Positions 22,328 through 31,622 of a DNA stretch of 64,000 bases are shown one piece after another (the stretch's first letter is position 1; each line of letters opens with the position of its first letter). Location: positions 66,193 through 130,192 of the forward strand of contig NW_013657646.1 in assembly GCF_000142905.1 (NCBI RefSeq). The letters are read 5' to 3'. The stretch comes from Thecamonas trahens ATCC 50062 (lineage: Eukaryota > Apusozoa > Apusomonadida > Apusomonadidae). Both the position numbers and the translations under genes were made by a program. The notes beneath the pieces were generated by a model. It ran no database searches and was not told the origin of the DNA. It saw only the letters and a list, made by a program, of their open reading frames with translations.

Positions 22328-25300
22328 GTGTGTACTACGGGTATATGCTCGGATATCATGCTCTCTCTCTATGTCTGTCTCTTTGGATGGAGTGTAGATG
22401 CTGCAACACATGGAGCTGTATGGCATTCCCAAAGAAGACTCGCGGCGGCAGACGCTAGAGGCGCTTCTGGCGCAGCAAAAGTCGCTGCGTGCGAGCAAGG
22501 TCGAAGTGTGGCAGCCGACTGCGGCGGCGCGGCTGCAGCAGCAGGCTGTGGCGTATCGGCATCTTGTTCGCGGAGCATCTGTGCCGCGCGAGGTGCTGAT
22601 GGAGCTACGGGCGCACGCGGAAGAGGCCGAGGCCGACGGGATGGGAGGCTTGCTGCCCGGGTCGTGGCCCAAATTCCGCGAGCCGGACGCCAACAAGCGC
22701 GAGTCGATGCTCCGCAAGCGGCTGCGTGGGCGGCTGGACGAGCTGCAGAGCTTCCCGCTGGAGGCGTCGCTGGACGAGACGACGGTGCGCAAGCTGCAGG
22801 TTGAGACTGCGCAGCTTATGGCGTTCCACGTTCAGCAGAACACGCGGCAGACGCTTGCGCGGCAGCAGCAGCGGGCAGCGCGGATTGCGTCTGCACGGGC
22901 GCACCGTTACGAGCTTGCGCGGCCGACGCTCATTGAGGCTGTGCCGGGCTCGACGGCCATTTCGGAGCGGACGCTCAGCTCTGCGCTCGACATGATTGCG
23001 GAGCAGAAGCAGAAGGCGCTGCTGGAAGCTGTGGCCGAGCGGCGGAAGGAGATGGTGGAGGCGGGCAAGCTGCGGACGACGGCGCGGCGGCTGCTGTGCG
23101 CGGCGGTGCTCGAGTACCACCAGGCCAAGAAGAAGGCGGCCGAGCTGGAGCAGGAGCGGGCCGAGCGGGAGCGGATCCGGCTGCTGAAGGAGAACAATGA
23201 AGAGGCGTACCGCCAGCTGGTGGAGGAGACCAAGAACGAGCGGCTCAAGTCGCTGCTTGACCAGACCGACGACTACCTCGCGCAGATTGGGCAGGTGCTC
23301 TCACGCGAGAAGCGGCGTGTGGAGGCCGAGGCGGCGGCGGCAGCGGCGGCCGGCGAGCTTGCGCTCGGGACGGCACCACTCCCAGAGACCTCGGAAGGCG
23401 CTGTGGCGGCGACGGATGAGGAGGCAGCTGCGGCTGCGGAAGACCTGACGACGGCGCGGGCGGGGATCAACTACTACGAGAACATCCACTCGGTGAAGGA
23501 GGTTGTGACGCGGCAGAGTCCGTCGCTTGTGGGCGGGACGCTCAAGGGCTACCAGATTGCCGGACTCGAGTGGCTGGTCTCGCTGTACAACAACGGGCTC
23601 AACGGGATTCTTGCCGACGAGATGGGACTGGGCAAGACGATCCAGACGCTCGCGTTGGTGACGTACCTGATGGATGTCAAGAAGCTGCCCGGCCCGTTCC
23701 TCATTGTGGTCCCGCTCTCGACGGTCTCCAACTGGGTTAACGAGATGAACAAGTGGTGTCCCTCGCTCAAGTTTGTGGCGTACAAAGGCCGGAAGCAGAC
23801 GCGGCGGGCGGCGTACAACAAGATGGTGGCTGAGGGCTTCCACGTCTGCCTCACGACGTACACGTTTGTGGTCAAGGATGCGTCGAGCCTGGCCAAGTTT
23901 GGGTGGAAGTACATCATCATCGACGAGGGCCACCGAGTCAAGTCGAAGAAGGCCAAGCTGACGATGACGCTGACGGAGGACTACCGGACGGAGCGGCGGC
24001 TCATTCTGACGGGCACGCCGCTGCAGAATAACTTGCAGGAGCTCTGGTCGCTCCTCAACTTTCTGCTCCCGCACGTGTTTGGCTCGTCGGGCACGTTTGA
24101 GCAGTGGTTCAACGCGCCGTTTGAAAAGACCGGCGAGTCGCTCGAGCTCAACGAAGAGGAGACGCTGCTCATCATCAACCGCCTGCACAAGGTGCTGCGG
24201 CCGTTCCTGCTTCGGCGGCTGAAGAAGGAGGTGGCGAAGCAGCTGCCGGACAAGGTGGAGACGGTGCTCAAGTGCGACATGTCGTCGGTGCAAAAGGCGC
24301 TGTACAAGCGGCTCTCGAACCGCGAGGTGGTCAATGCCGGCGGGCCCAAGGCGCTCAACAACGTGCTGATGGAGCTGCGCAAGGTGTGCAACCACCCGTA
24401 CCTGTTCCCGGACGCGGACCCCAAAGTGACGGACCTCAACATTGTGCGGTCGTGCGGCAAGTTTGCGCTGCTGGACAACCTGCTCCGCAAGCTGCGGGTG
24501 CTCGGCAACCGAGTCCTGCTCTTCTCGCAGATGACGGCGCTGCTGACGGTGCTGGAGGACTTTCTCATTTTCCGCGGCTACACCTACATCCGACTCGACG
24601 GCTCGACGCGCAACGTCGACCGCGGCGAGCTGCTGCGCAAGTTCAACGCGCCGGACTCGCCGTACTTTGTTTTTCTCCTCTCGACCCGCGCCGGCGGGCT
24701 CGGGCTCAACCTCCAGTCGGCCGACACGGTCATTCTCTTTGACTCTGACTGGAACCCGCACGCCGATCTGCAGGCGCAGGACCGTGCGCATCGAATCGGG
24801 CAGAAGACGCAGGTCCGGATCTTCCGGCTCATCACGCAGAACAGTGTGGAGGAGCACATTCTGGCTCGGGCGCTCGAAAAGCTCGAGATGGACGCCATGG
24901 TCATCGGCGCCGGCAAGTTTAACCAAAAGTCGTCGGCCGAGGAGCGGCGCGAGATGCTCAAGCAGATCATCTCGCAGGACATCTCCGAGCGTGCGCCGGA
25001 CGACCTGCCGTCGGCGTCGGAGCTCAACGAGCTCATTGCGCGGACGCCTGTTCAGTACGAGCTCTTTGAGCGGATGGACAAGGAGGCGGAACTGGCGCGT
25101 CTGGCGGCGGCGCGGCGCGACCGCAACGCGCTGGAGGGCAAGCCGCCGCTCATGACCAAGACCGAGCTCCCCGAGTGGCTGACCGAGCAGACGCTGCATG
25201 CCGAACGCGAGGCGACGCGGCGGGTCATGGCCCAGGAAATGGGCAAGGGCAAGCGGTCGCGCGGTGCCGACGTCATCTACAACGACGGCATCACCGACGA

Positions 25301-25541
25301 CCAGTTTGCCGAGATGCTCGACTCGGGCATGACCGAGGAGGAGATCCAGGACTACATCCTCAGCAAACGGTCAAAGCGGAAGCGGAAGCGGACGACCCGT
25401 GGCCGGCACGCCGCCGAGGCCGGCTCGGATGACGACGAGTCGGGCGGAGCAGGCTCCGAGTTTGACCCCGAGTCGTCGTCTGGTGGCGACGGCCGCCGCC
25501 GGCCGCGGCGGTCGACGGCCACCGGCCGGCGGAAGAGCGCT

Positions 25542-25585
<44 letters not shown>

Positions 25586-26117
25586 ACGCGGACGTGGACG
25601 TGGGCGCGGGCGCGGGCGGAGTAGCTCGTCGCGGGCAAGCTCGGCGTCGCGGCCGTCGAAGCGGCAGAAGACCTTGGGCAGGAAGAAGCGTGGCGGCGAG
25701 TCTGACGATGACGACGGTGGTGAGTCTTCGGGTGCAGGGCCGATTGCGCAGTGGCGGGCCAAGGCGCAGGCGATGATCGAGGAGCTTCGCCAGGTGACGG
25801 TCGAGGAGGGCGAGGGTGACGAGGCGTTCTCCCGGACACTCTCGGACCCGTTCGAGGTCCTCCCGTCCAAGGCCCTCTACGCCGATTACTACCGGTTCAT
25901 CAAGCGGCCGCGCAGTCTCCAGCAGATCATGGCCAAGCTCGAGACGTCGCGATTCAAGACGTGGCGCGCGTTTGTCGCCGACGTCCGGCTCATCTTTACC
26001 AATGCCATGGCCTACAATCGTGAGGACTCGAACATCTACCAGGATGCCGTCCGGCTCCTCTCAGCCTTTGAAGACATTGTCGAGCGCGACGGCGTGCCTG
26101 TCGCAAGCTCGACGTGA
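21639..26117 (+). CDS. SWI/SNF ATPase of the BRM/BRG1 (SMARCA2/4, STH1/SNF2) type
   Basis: Exon 1 (21639-21704, 22 codons) ends at GTATGT; exon 2 (22398-26117) follows GTGTAG in phase, total 1,261 residues. Domains in order: an N-terminal region; an HSA domain (about 220-300, RRKEMVEAGKLR, VLEYHQAKKKAAELE); and SNF2 ATPase lobe 1 with Walker A DEMGLGKTIQT, box II IIDEGHRVK (DEGH as in BRG1) and TGTPLQNNLQELW. Lobe 2 has LLFSQMTALL, IRLDGSTR and QAQDRAHRIGQ. A SnAC-like segment (FNQKSSAEERREML), a Lys/Arg and (Arg-Gly)n region, and a C-terminal bromodomain (LYADYYRFIKRP, TNAMAYNREDS with the acetyl-lysine Asn) complete it. It should be the motor of a chromatin-remodelling complex in the nucleus. 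Confidence 0.95.
21705..22397 (+). repeat. Microsatellite-rich intron of the SNF2 gene
   Basis: This 693-bp intron contains a (GT)n tract interrupted by GCT (about 21724-21836). A CCTCC/CCCT tract follows (about 21873-21930), then G/A-rich sequence, and a GGGTAT hexanucleotide repeated about five times (about 22294-22328). The hexamer resembles telomere-type repeats only superficially. Donor GTATGT and acceptor GTGTAG define the boundaries. Confidence 0.8.
25546..25617 (+). repeat. In-frame GGGCGC hexamer repeat coding (Arg-Gly)n
   Basis: About twelve hexamers of GGGCGC, with a few GGACGC or GGACGT variants, encode an uninterrupted Arg-Gly dipeptide run between the ATPase and the bromodomain of the remodeller. 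The unit is a multiple of three and keeps the frame. Length variation between strains would be expected. Confidence 0.9.
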
Positions 26118-26734
26118 AGAGCACGGGATGGATGGTAAACTTTGCTTTGGTCTTGTGGCGTCGCAGCTGTTTTATTGTTCGATGCTTGCTTACGGGGCGA
26201 GGATCGAGTCCTACGGATAGGGGGGGGGGGAGCGAGTGAGTGAGTGAGTGTGGTGGTGGTGGTGGGGGGGGGTTATGTGGCATCTAGGATAAGCAGATGA
26301 GGCTGATGCTCTAGGCGGAGCGGGGCAGGGTAGACCAAGGTAGGAGAAAAGCCGCGACTGAAGCGACAGCAGTGAGCAGTCCACAGCCAAAGGCAGAGCC
26401 AGCAGCAGCCTGCAGTCCCAAGCACCCAGTCCCAAGACCGAGGCAGTTCCGTCAGCAGCGGCTAGCATCAAACGTCCATCACACCAGCCAAGATCTCGAG
26501 CCCAAGCCATCATTCAGCCTAACCAAGCCACCATCCTTGCCCAAGCCATGGCGGCAACACACAGTGTGCAACCAAATCCATCCAAAGCCAGCAGCACAGT
26601 AATCCACCATCGACGACCAAGTCACCACACTTCCCCGAATCCATGGCCACAGCAGCCACCAAGCGACGAGGCAATTGGTGGCGGTGGGGAGGGGGGGGAT
26701 AGGGGGGGGGGGGGGGAGGGAGGTGTTCGTGTGC
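26118..26734. other. Intergenic, no gene recognised
   Basis: Sequence after the remodeller stop up to the first assembly gap. It has G runs at 26220-26230, 26263-26272 and 26701-26717, GTGAGT repeats near 26235 and otherwise unremarkable sequence. Open frames that cross it run into the gap and have no recognisable product. Confidence 0.4.
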
Positions 26735-27493
26735 NNNNNNNNNNNNNNNNNNNNNNNNNNNNNNNNNNNNNNNNNNNNNNNNNNNNNNNNNNNNNNNNNN
26801 NNNNNNNNNNNNNNNNNNNNNNNNNNNNNNNNNNNNNNNNNNNNNNNNNNNNNNNNNNNNNNNNNNNNNNNNNNNNNNNNNNNNNNNNNNNNNNNNNNNN
26901 NNNNNNNNNNNNNNNNNNNNNNNNNNNNNNNNNNNNNNNNNNNNNNNNNNNNNNNNNNNNNNNNNNNNNNNNNNNNNNNNNNNNNNNNNNNNNNNNNNNN
27001 NNNNNNNNNNNNNNNNNNNNNNNNNNNNNNNNNNNNNNNNNNNNNNNNNNNNNNNNNNNNNNNNNNNNNNNNNNNNNNNNNNNNNNNNNNNNNNNNNNNN
27101 NNNNNNNNNNNNNNNNNNNNNNNNNNNNNNNNNNNNNNNNNNNNNNNNNNNNNNNNNNNNNNNNNNNNNNNNNNNNNNNNNNNNNNNNNNNNNNNNNNNN
27201 NNNNNNNNNNNNNNNNNNNNNNNNNNNNNNNNNNNNNNNNNNNNNNNNNNNNNNNNNNNNNNNNNNNNNNNNNNNNNNNNNNNNNNNNNNNNNNNNNNNN
27301 NNNNNNNNNNNNNNNNNNNNNNNNNNNNNNNNNNNNNNNNNNNNNNNNNNNNNNNNNNNNNNNNNNNNNNNNNNNNNNNNNNNNNNNNNNNNNNNNNNNN
27401 NNNNNNNNNNNNNNNNNNNNNNNNNNNNNNNNNNNNNNNNNNNNNNNNNNNNNNNNNNNNNNNNNNNNNNNNNNNNNNNNNNNNNNNNNNNNN
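26735..27493. other. Assembly gap (759 N)
   Basis: Unresolved bases. The left edge ends in a G-rich tract and the right edge begins in a C-rich tract with repeated CGTCCCACTCCCCC-like units, so a homopolymer-rich or tandem-repeat region is the likely reason. True length unknown. Confidence 0.95.
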
Positions 27494-27593
27494 CGTCCAC
27501 TCCCCCACTCGTCCCACTCCCCCGACTCGTCCCACCTCCCCCCCATCGTCCCACTTTCCCCCCCTCCCTCTTCCCCCCCGATCGTCTGCAACA

Positions 27594-27970
27594 TCAAGCA
27601 TATCTCGACCATTCGAGCCCCTGTGCCACAGTACTGAGCGCACGATAGCCATGAGTGACCGAGTCCGGACTCGAGCCCCCATCGAGCGTCGCCCAGTTTG
27701 CGACGAGCGGACGCTGATCACGGAGCAGCTCGAGGTGGGCATACTCGACGCCACGGGTGTGGAGGAAGAGGTTGGACATTAGGCGAGGCAAACATGCCTG
27801 GGCACCCGAAGAAGAAGGCTTTCTCCACCTTGGGTTCTCCACAGACCTCTCCTGTGCGGGTACGTGACGTACCAGGCCCATGACTGTTCCCCCGTCTGCC
27901 TGGCGCCAAACAGACTCACCTTGGAACACGTTGCGTTTATCGATGACTTTATCAATGGCGGCGATCGGGG
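27594..27970 (-). CDS. Probable 3' exons of an unidentified minus-strand gene
   Basis: Codon choice (CTC, GTC, TCG, GAC) and normal composition suggest that the minus strand at about 27594-27797 is a real terminal exon. It ends LEWSRYA and contains YAHLELLRDQRPLVANW. Upstream there is a strong GTGAGT donor on the minus strand at 27919, with two possible acceptors (before 27851 and before 27797). The latter, after a pyrimidine-rich stretch, joins in phase to a preceding exon reading LIKSSINATCSK. Further upstream the strand runs into the G/C homopolymer and the 13-bp minisatellite, so the 5' part cannot be followed. I do not recognise the protein. Confidence 0.4.
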
Positions 27971-28019
27971 GGGGGGGGGGGGACCATCTCTGGCGATCAT
28001 TGCTGGCGAACACTACTGA

Positions 28020-28383
28020 ACCATGTACGGCAACGATCAACGGCAACCATGTACGGCAACCATGTACGGCGACCATGTACGGCAACCATGTACGGCAACC
28101 ATGTACGGCGACCATGTACGGCAACCATGTACGGCGACCATGTACGGCAACGATCAACGGCAACCATGTACGGCGACCATGTACGGCGACCATGTACGGC
28201 AACCATGTACGGCAACGATCAACGGCAACCATGTACGGCGACCATGTACGGCGACCATGTACGGCGACCATGTACGGCAACCATGTACGGCGACCATGTA
28301 CGGCAACGATCAACGGCAACCATGTACGACAACCATGTGCGGCAACGATCAACGGCAACCATGTACGGCAACCGCCGACGGCA
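28020..28383. repeat. 13-bp minisatellite, 28 units, three variant classes
   Basis: Twenty-eight contiguous 13-bp units. The main unit is ACCATGTACGGC followed by A or G. A second unit type, ACGATCAACGGCA, occupies positions 2, 11, 16, 23 and 26. Units 24, 25 and 28 are single variants. The unit is not a multiple of three, yet no frame meets a stop on either strand, so apparent long open frames here are an artefact. It lies about 105 bp upstream of the gene starting at 28488. Confidence 0.97.
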
Positions 28384-28487
28384 ACATTCTGCTGATCACA
28401 TCGGACGTACTCATTATTCCGCCACCGACCACAACTGCTCAGAACACAACCTTGACAGACTCATCGCTCGCACGCGGGCCGCGACGG

Positions 28488-29255
28488 ATGGCTGCCCCGC
28501 TTCCGGCTCCGGTCACTCACTCAGCGCCGTTGTCGTTCTCGGGCACTTCGTCGTACGCGGCGTCATACGCTCCACGCCGTGGCTTGGATGTGCATCGTCT
28601 GCCGCCGCCACACGCCCAACGACGCTCGCGCCCGCGTCCGTCGCTCGCCCTCATGCGGCTGCACGCCGGCGCAGGCCGAAGCCTCAATGAGATTGAGGCT
28701 GCTGCCCTCGCTGACGCTGATGAAGAGAGAAGGCTCCGCCGCGCCGCCGAAGAGCGCGCCCGTGCCGCACATCATCCGGCGGCAGCATGGGCCCACGCGC
28801 CTGTCCCACGCCCGCGGGTCGTCCACTCGACGCTCGCCGACACCCACGCCCGGCTCTTCCCGCCGGCTAGGCCGTCGCTCCCGCGTCGCGCGCTCTCCCG
28901 CGCCTCGGCCTCCTATCCGCATCCGCGTCCGTACCCGTCTCCGAGCCAGCAGCTCCGTGCTGCATCGTCACTTGGTCTCCGCCATGAGCTCCCACCGCCT
29001 CCGCCGGCACCCCGCCATCGTGTTTCCATCCCGGAGAAGCGGCAGGCGACGCTTGACGACGTGCCCGAGTGGGAGCGAGCCCGACCGGTTTTCTCCTCCA
29101 AGCGGCGGTATGCGCCGCTCCAAGGCTTTGACGGCGATCCGCGGTACTACGACATGTATCTCCCTGCGTCGTCGGCCAACGACGCCCCGCGCGCTGCCGC
29201 TGGCGGCCTCGGAATCGCCAGCTCGGTCTCATACGACATTCTCGCCCCGCGATAG
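28488..29255 (+). CDS. Basic, Pro/Arg/Ala-rich hypothetical protein
   Basis: 255 residues from the Met at 28488 (MAAPLPAPVTHSAP). The frame is open further upstream, but only through the minisatellite, so the start is placed after it. Composition is dominated by Pro, Arg, Ala and His and looks largely disordered. One charged helix (EERRLRRAAEERARAAHH, about residues 75-95) stands out. The C-terminal 60 residues are less biased, with VPEWERARPVFSSKRRYAPL and DPRYYDMYLP, and may be a short conserved motif. No family recognised. The stop is 17 bp from the convergent PH-domain adaptor gene. Confidence 0.65.
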   Translation: MAAPLPAPVTHSAPLSFSGTSSYAASYAPRRGLDVHRLPPPHAQRRSRPRPSLALMRLHAGAGRSLNEIEAAALADADEERRLRRAAEERARAAHHPAAAWAHAPVPRPRVVHSTLADTHARLFPPARPSLPRRALSRASASYPHPRPYPSPSQQLRAASSLGLRHELPPPPPAPRHRVSIPEKRQATLDDVPEWERARPVFSSKRRYAPLQGFDGDPRYYDMYLPASSANDAPRAAAGGLGIASSVSYDILAPR

Positions 29256-29272
29256 CGGCGATGTGGCTGCAT

Positions 29273-30871
29273 TTACCTTGTTGCCGAGTCAAGCAGGCAC
29301 GCCGCCGCGTCGAGCATGGCCTTGAGCGGCGCCGCGTAGTTGTCAGACGTGATGGCCTTGGACGCGCGGATCATGTCGCCGGCGTGGGCAGACAAGATCT
29401 TTTTCTCCTCCTCCGAGAACCGCGAGCTCGGCGCGTCCTGCAGCGCCTTGACCGCCATCAGCATCTTCTTCAGCTGCGGGACGAGCTGCTCTGACGCCGG
29501 CAGGGCGCCAGCCGCAACCTTTGACGCCAGCCATGCATGACCCTCGCGGATGTCGGCCACGTAGTCGCCGCCGGGCTTGGGCGCCGCTGGCGCCTTCCGT
29601 CGCGGCTTGGCAACCCGCCCCCCCTCAGGTGCCGACTCGCCCCGGGCCGGCGGCTTGCCCGGCTGCTTGGCCGTCGGCGGCGGCGGACGCGGCTTGCTTG
29701 GCCGTGGCGCGACGTGCGGCTTTCCCGGTCGTGGCTTGGTTGTCGGCGGCTTGCGTCGCATCGGCGACGCATCGCCGGGCTTGGTCGGCAGCCGGGGCGG
29801 CTTGCCCGTCTTTGGCGATGACTCTGGCGACGGCAGCGGCTTGGCCGGCAGCCGCGGCGGCTTGGCCGACTTGGGCGACGGGGCCGGAGACGGCAGTGGC
29901 TTGGACGGCAGCGGCTTGGCCCGCGACGACGGCGCCTCGTCAAACGGATTGAGCTCGGCAGGCAAGTTCGCGGTAGCCTCGCTACCGCCCGGAGTGTCAA
30001 ACGGGTTGCCGGCACTGGCCGGCTGCGGTGGAAGCGGCGGGAGCGGCGACCGGCCCATGTCTGGAAAATCGGCCTCGCCGCCCGACGGCTGATGCGGCGT
30101 GTCTGGTTGGATCGTTGAGGCCGGTGACCGCGGCGGCACTGCCGGCGCTGGTTCCGCCGCCGTCGCCGGCGCCACGTCGGGCGTCAACTTCTTAAAGTCG
30201 GTCGGGCCCGAGATGACCGAGCCCGAGGTGGCGACGCCCTGGGTCTTGGCCACCGCCAGGGTCGACGGCGAGTTTGCAGTGGCGAGCGAGGACATCCACT
30301 GCCATTTGAACTCGGGACTCGCAGCTTGAAAGTAGATGGTCGGTGGCGGGACGTCTGCATCTGAGCAGAGCTTGAACATGACGTCGTCCTTGGACGATCC
30401 ACCGAGAGCCTTGCGTTCGCGCAAGCCGATGTGATCGACATAGTAGCGGGCCAAGTCAAGCGAAGTAACCAGGCGCTCCTTGCCCATGGTTGCGTAGTAG
30501 TTGAGAGCGCCCGAGCCATACGAGCCACCAAGCTCCAGGACAAACCAGTACTCGGTAAAGGCAAACTGATTCTCATCCCGAACAGACAGCGGGCCCTCCA
30601 TGAGGGTCCTGCGAGGCAGATCCCATTCCGGGGCGCAAGCGAGACCAGCCTTGACCAGTACCTGATCCAGAACCAAACCCATATGTATGGTATCAAGAGT
30701 ACCTTGAGGAAGACCAAGATCAAGTTCAACACGACGAGCGAGTTCACGACGAGGTGGAGAGACATGAAGCGAGGTCTGTCCGTCACTGGCCAGAACGTTG
30801 GAAATGCTGCGACGGAGCAGGTACATGACCACATTCTCCGGGTTGTCGGGAATGCTGTTCTCCTCCGACAT
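29273..30871 (-). CDS. PH-domain adaptor with NPF motifs and Pro-rich linker
   Basis: 532 residues from the Met at 30871 (MSEENSIPDNPENVV); the frame is open upstream only from a non-ATG codon. The N-terminal 120 residues are unassigned. About 105-210 looks like a PH domain: YWFVLELGGSYGSGALNYY, then TIYFQAASPEFKWQWMSSL with the conserved Trp in the last helix. The middle is a long Pro/Lys/Ser linker with repeated KPPRLPAKPLPSP, typical SH3-ligand sequence, and two NPFD motifs (GNPFDTPGG, LNPFDEAPS) that in other proteins bind EH domains. The C-terminal 90 residues are helical (VPQLKKMLMAVKAL). I infer a membrane-associated endocytic or cytoskeletal adaptor; the exact family is unknown. Confidence 0.7.
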   Translation of the reverse strand: MSEENSIPDNPENVVMYLLRRSISNVLASDGQTSLHVSPPRRELARRVELDLGLPQGTLDTIHMGLVLDQVLVKAGLACAPEWDLPRRTLMEGPLSVRDENQFAFTEYWFVLELGGSYGSGALNYYATMGKERLVTSLDLARYYVDHIGLRERKALGGSSKDDVMFKLCSDADVPPPTIYFQAASPEFKWQWMSSLATANSPSTLAVAKTQGVATSGSVISGPTDFKKLTPDVAPATAAEPAPAVPPRSPASTIQPDTPHQPSGGEADFPDMGRSPLPPLPPQPASAGNPFDTPGGSEATANLPAELNPFDEAPSSRAKPLPSKPLPSPAPSPKSAKPPRLPAKPLPSPESSPKTGKPPRLPTKPGDASPMRRKPPTTKPRPGKPHVAPRPSKPRPPPPTAKQPGKPPARGESAPEGGRVAKPRRKAPAAPKPGGDYVADIREGHAWLASKVAAGALPASEQLVPQLKKMLMAVKALQDAPSSRFSEEEKKILSAHAGDMIRASKAITSDNYAAPLKAMLDAAACLLDSATR

Positions 30872-31622
30872 ATCTTGCTTCCTTGGCTTCTGTCTTGCTC
30901 CTTCCGCTCTCTTGCTTCCAACTCGGTCCTTCACAATAGTAAAATGCCTTCCTTCCCCTTGGCTACCTCAACAAAGCTTCCCGACTGCTCCCACCTACTT
31001 CCTCCCAAGCTGCCGCTCCGAGCGAGAGACACGTGGTTGCTCCCGCTCGCACCGTTCGAATTTCGTTGCTCAAAAAGCCTTTCATTCCAGCCGACCGCGA
31101 AAAAAAAAATAATGGTCGTTGCCTCGTTTCGGGTTGGTTGGCCACCCTCCGCTCATTTGGTTCCTATATTTTTTCTCGTCGCACATGCAGCTCAGGCTTG
31201 GTGGACTGACGTTCAGAAGTGTTTATGGGTGCGGTAGTCATGGGAGGGATATGTGTGTGAAGGGTATAAATAAAGGATGTAGCGCAGCTGGTTGGTGTGG
31301 GATGCGGTGCTATAGGGAGGCGAGGAGGAGGGAGTGCATAGGCGGGGCATTGGCTTGCCGAGGGAAAATTTAGCCGCTACCGTCGCGAGGGTGTTCGGCA
31401 ACAACGAGCTCACCAGGGCGAATAGCGGTAGGCAGTTAAATCCGCAAGTCTTGCGCGTCTTTGCTAGGGTGTTGCCACTCCCTAAAGTGCTCTCATCTCT
31501 TTGTTGTGCTTATCATACAGACGTGACAGAAAGAAGACCCTGTTCGGCGTTTCTCAAACTACCTTTCAATTTTTCCCCCGCCCCCTCCCCTGCCATTGTC
31601 CCACGCCCGGGTTGTGGGCGGG
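30872..31622. promoter_or_regulatory. Divergent intergenic region
   Basis: About 750 bp between the adaptor (minus) and the aminoacylase-deaminase gene (plus), so both promoters should lie here. An AT-rich TATAAATAAA element occurs at about 31265. It is too far from the plus-strand start to be a clear core promoter, and its use is uncertain. A stretch just after it resembles part of a tRNA D-arm but no complete tRNA can be built. Confidence 0.45.

Noticed and set aside
22290-22330. GGGTAT hexamers as an interstitial telomere
   Set aside because: Only about five copies, inside a spliced intron, and the unit is not a known telomere repeat.
23301-25199. 632-codon minus-strand open frame opposite the SNF2 gene
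   Set aside because: It is the antisense of a strongly conserved ATPase; its product is Leu/Arg/His-rich with no recognisable motif.
26479-27754. Open frames spanning the N gap
   Set aside because: They are open only because N codons cannot be stops; nothing on either side is recognisable.
28020-28383. Regular short repeats that might suggest a CRISPR array
   Set aside because: The units are contiguous 13-mers with no unique spacers, and the window is clearly eukaryotic; it is a minisatellite.
28023-28487. Long plus-strand coding extension through the 13-bp array upstream of the gene at 28488
   Set aside because: All frames on both strands are open in the array because the unit lacks stop triplets; the encoded peptide is pure repeat. 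The start after the array is more credible.
31264-31345. tRNA-like stretch (GGATGTAGCGCAGCTGGTTGG) after a TATAAATA element
   Set aside because: It resembles an acceptor and D-arm, but no anticodon arm, no GGTTCGA T-loop and no closing acceptor strand follow within tRNA length.
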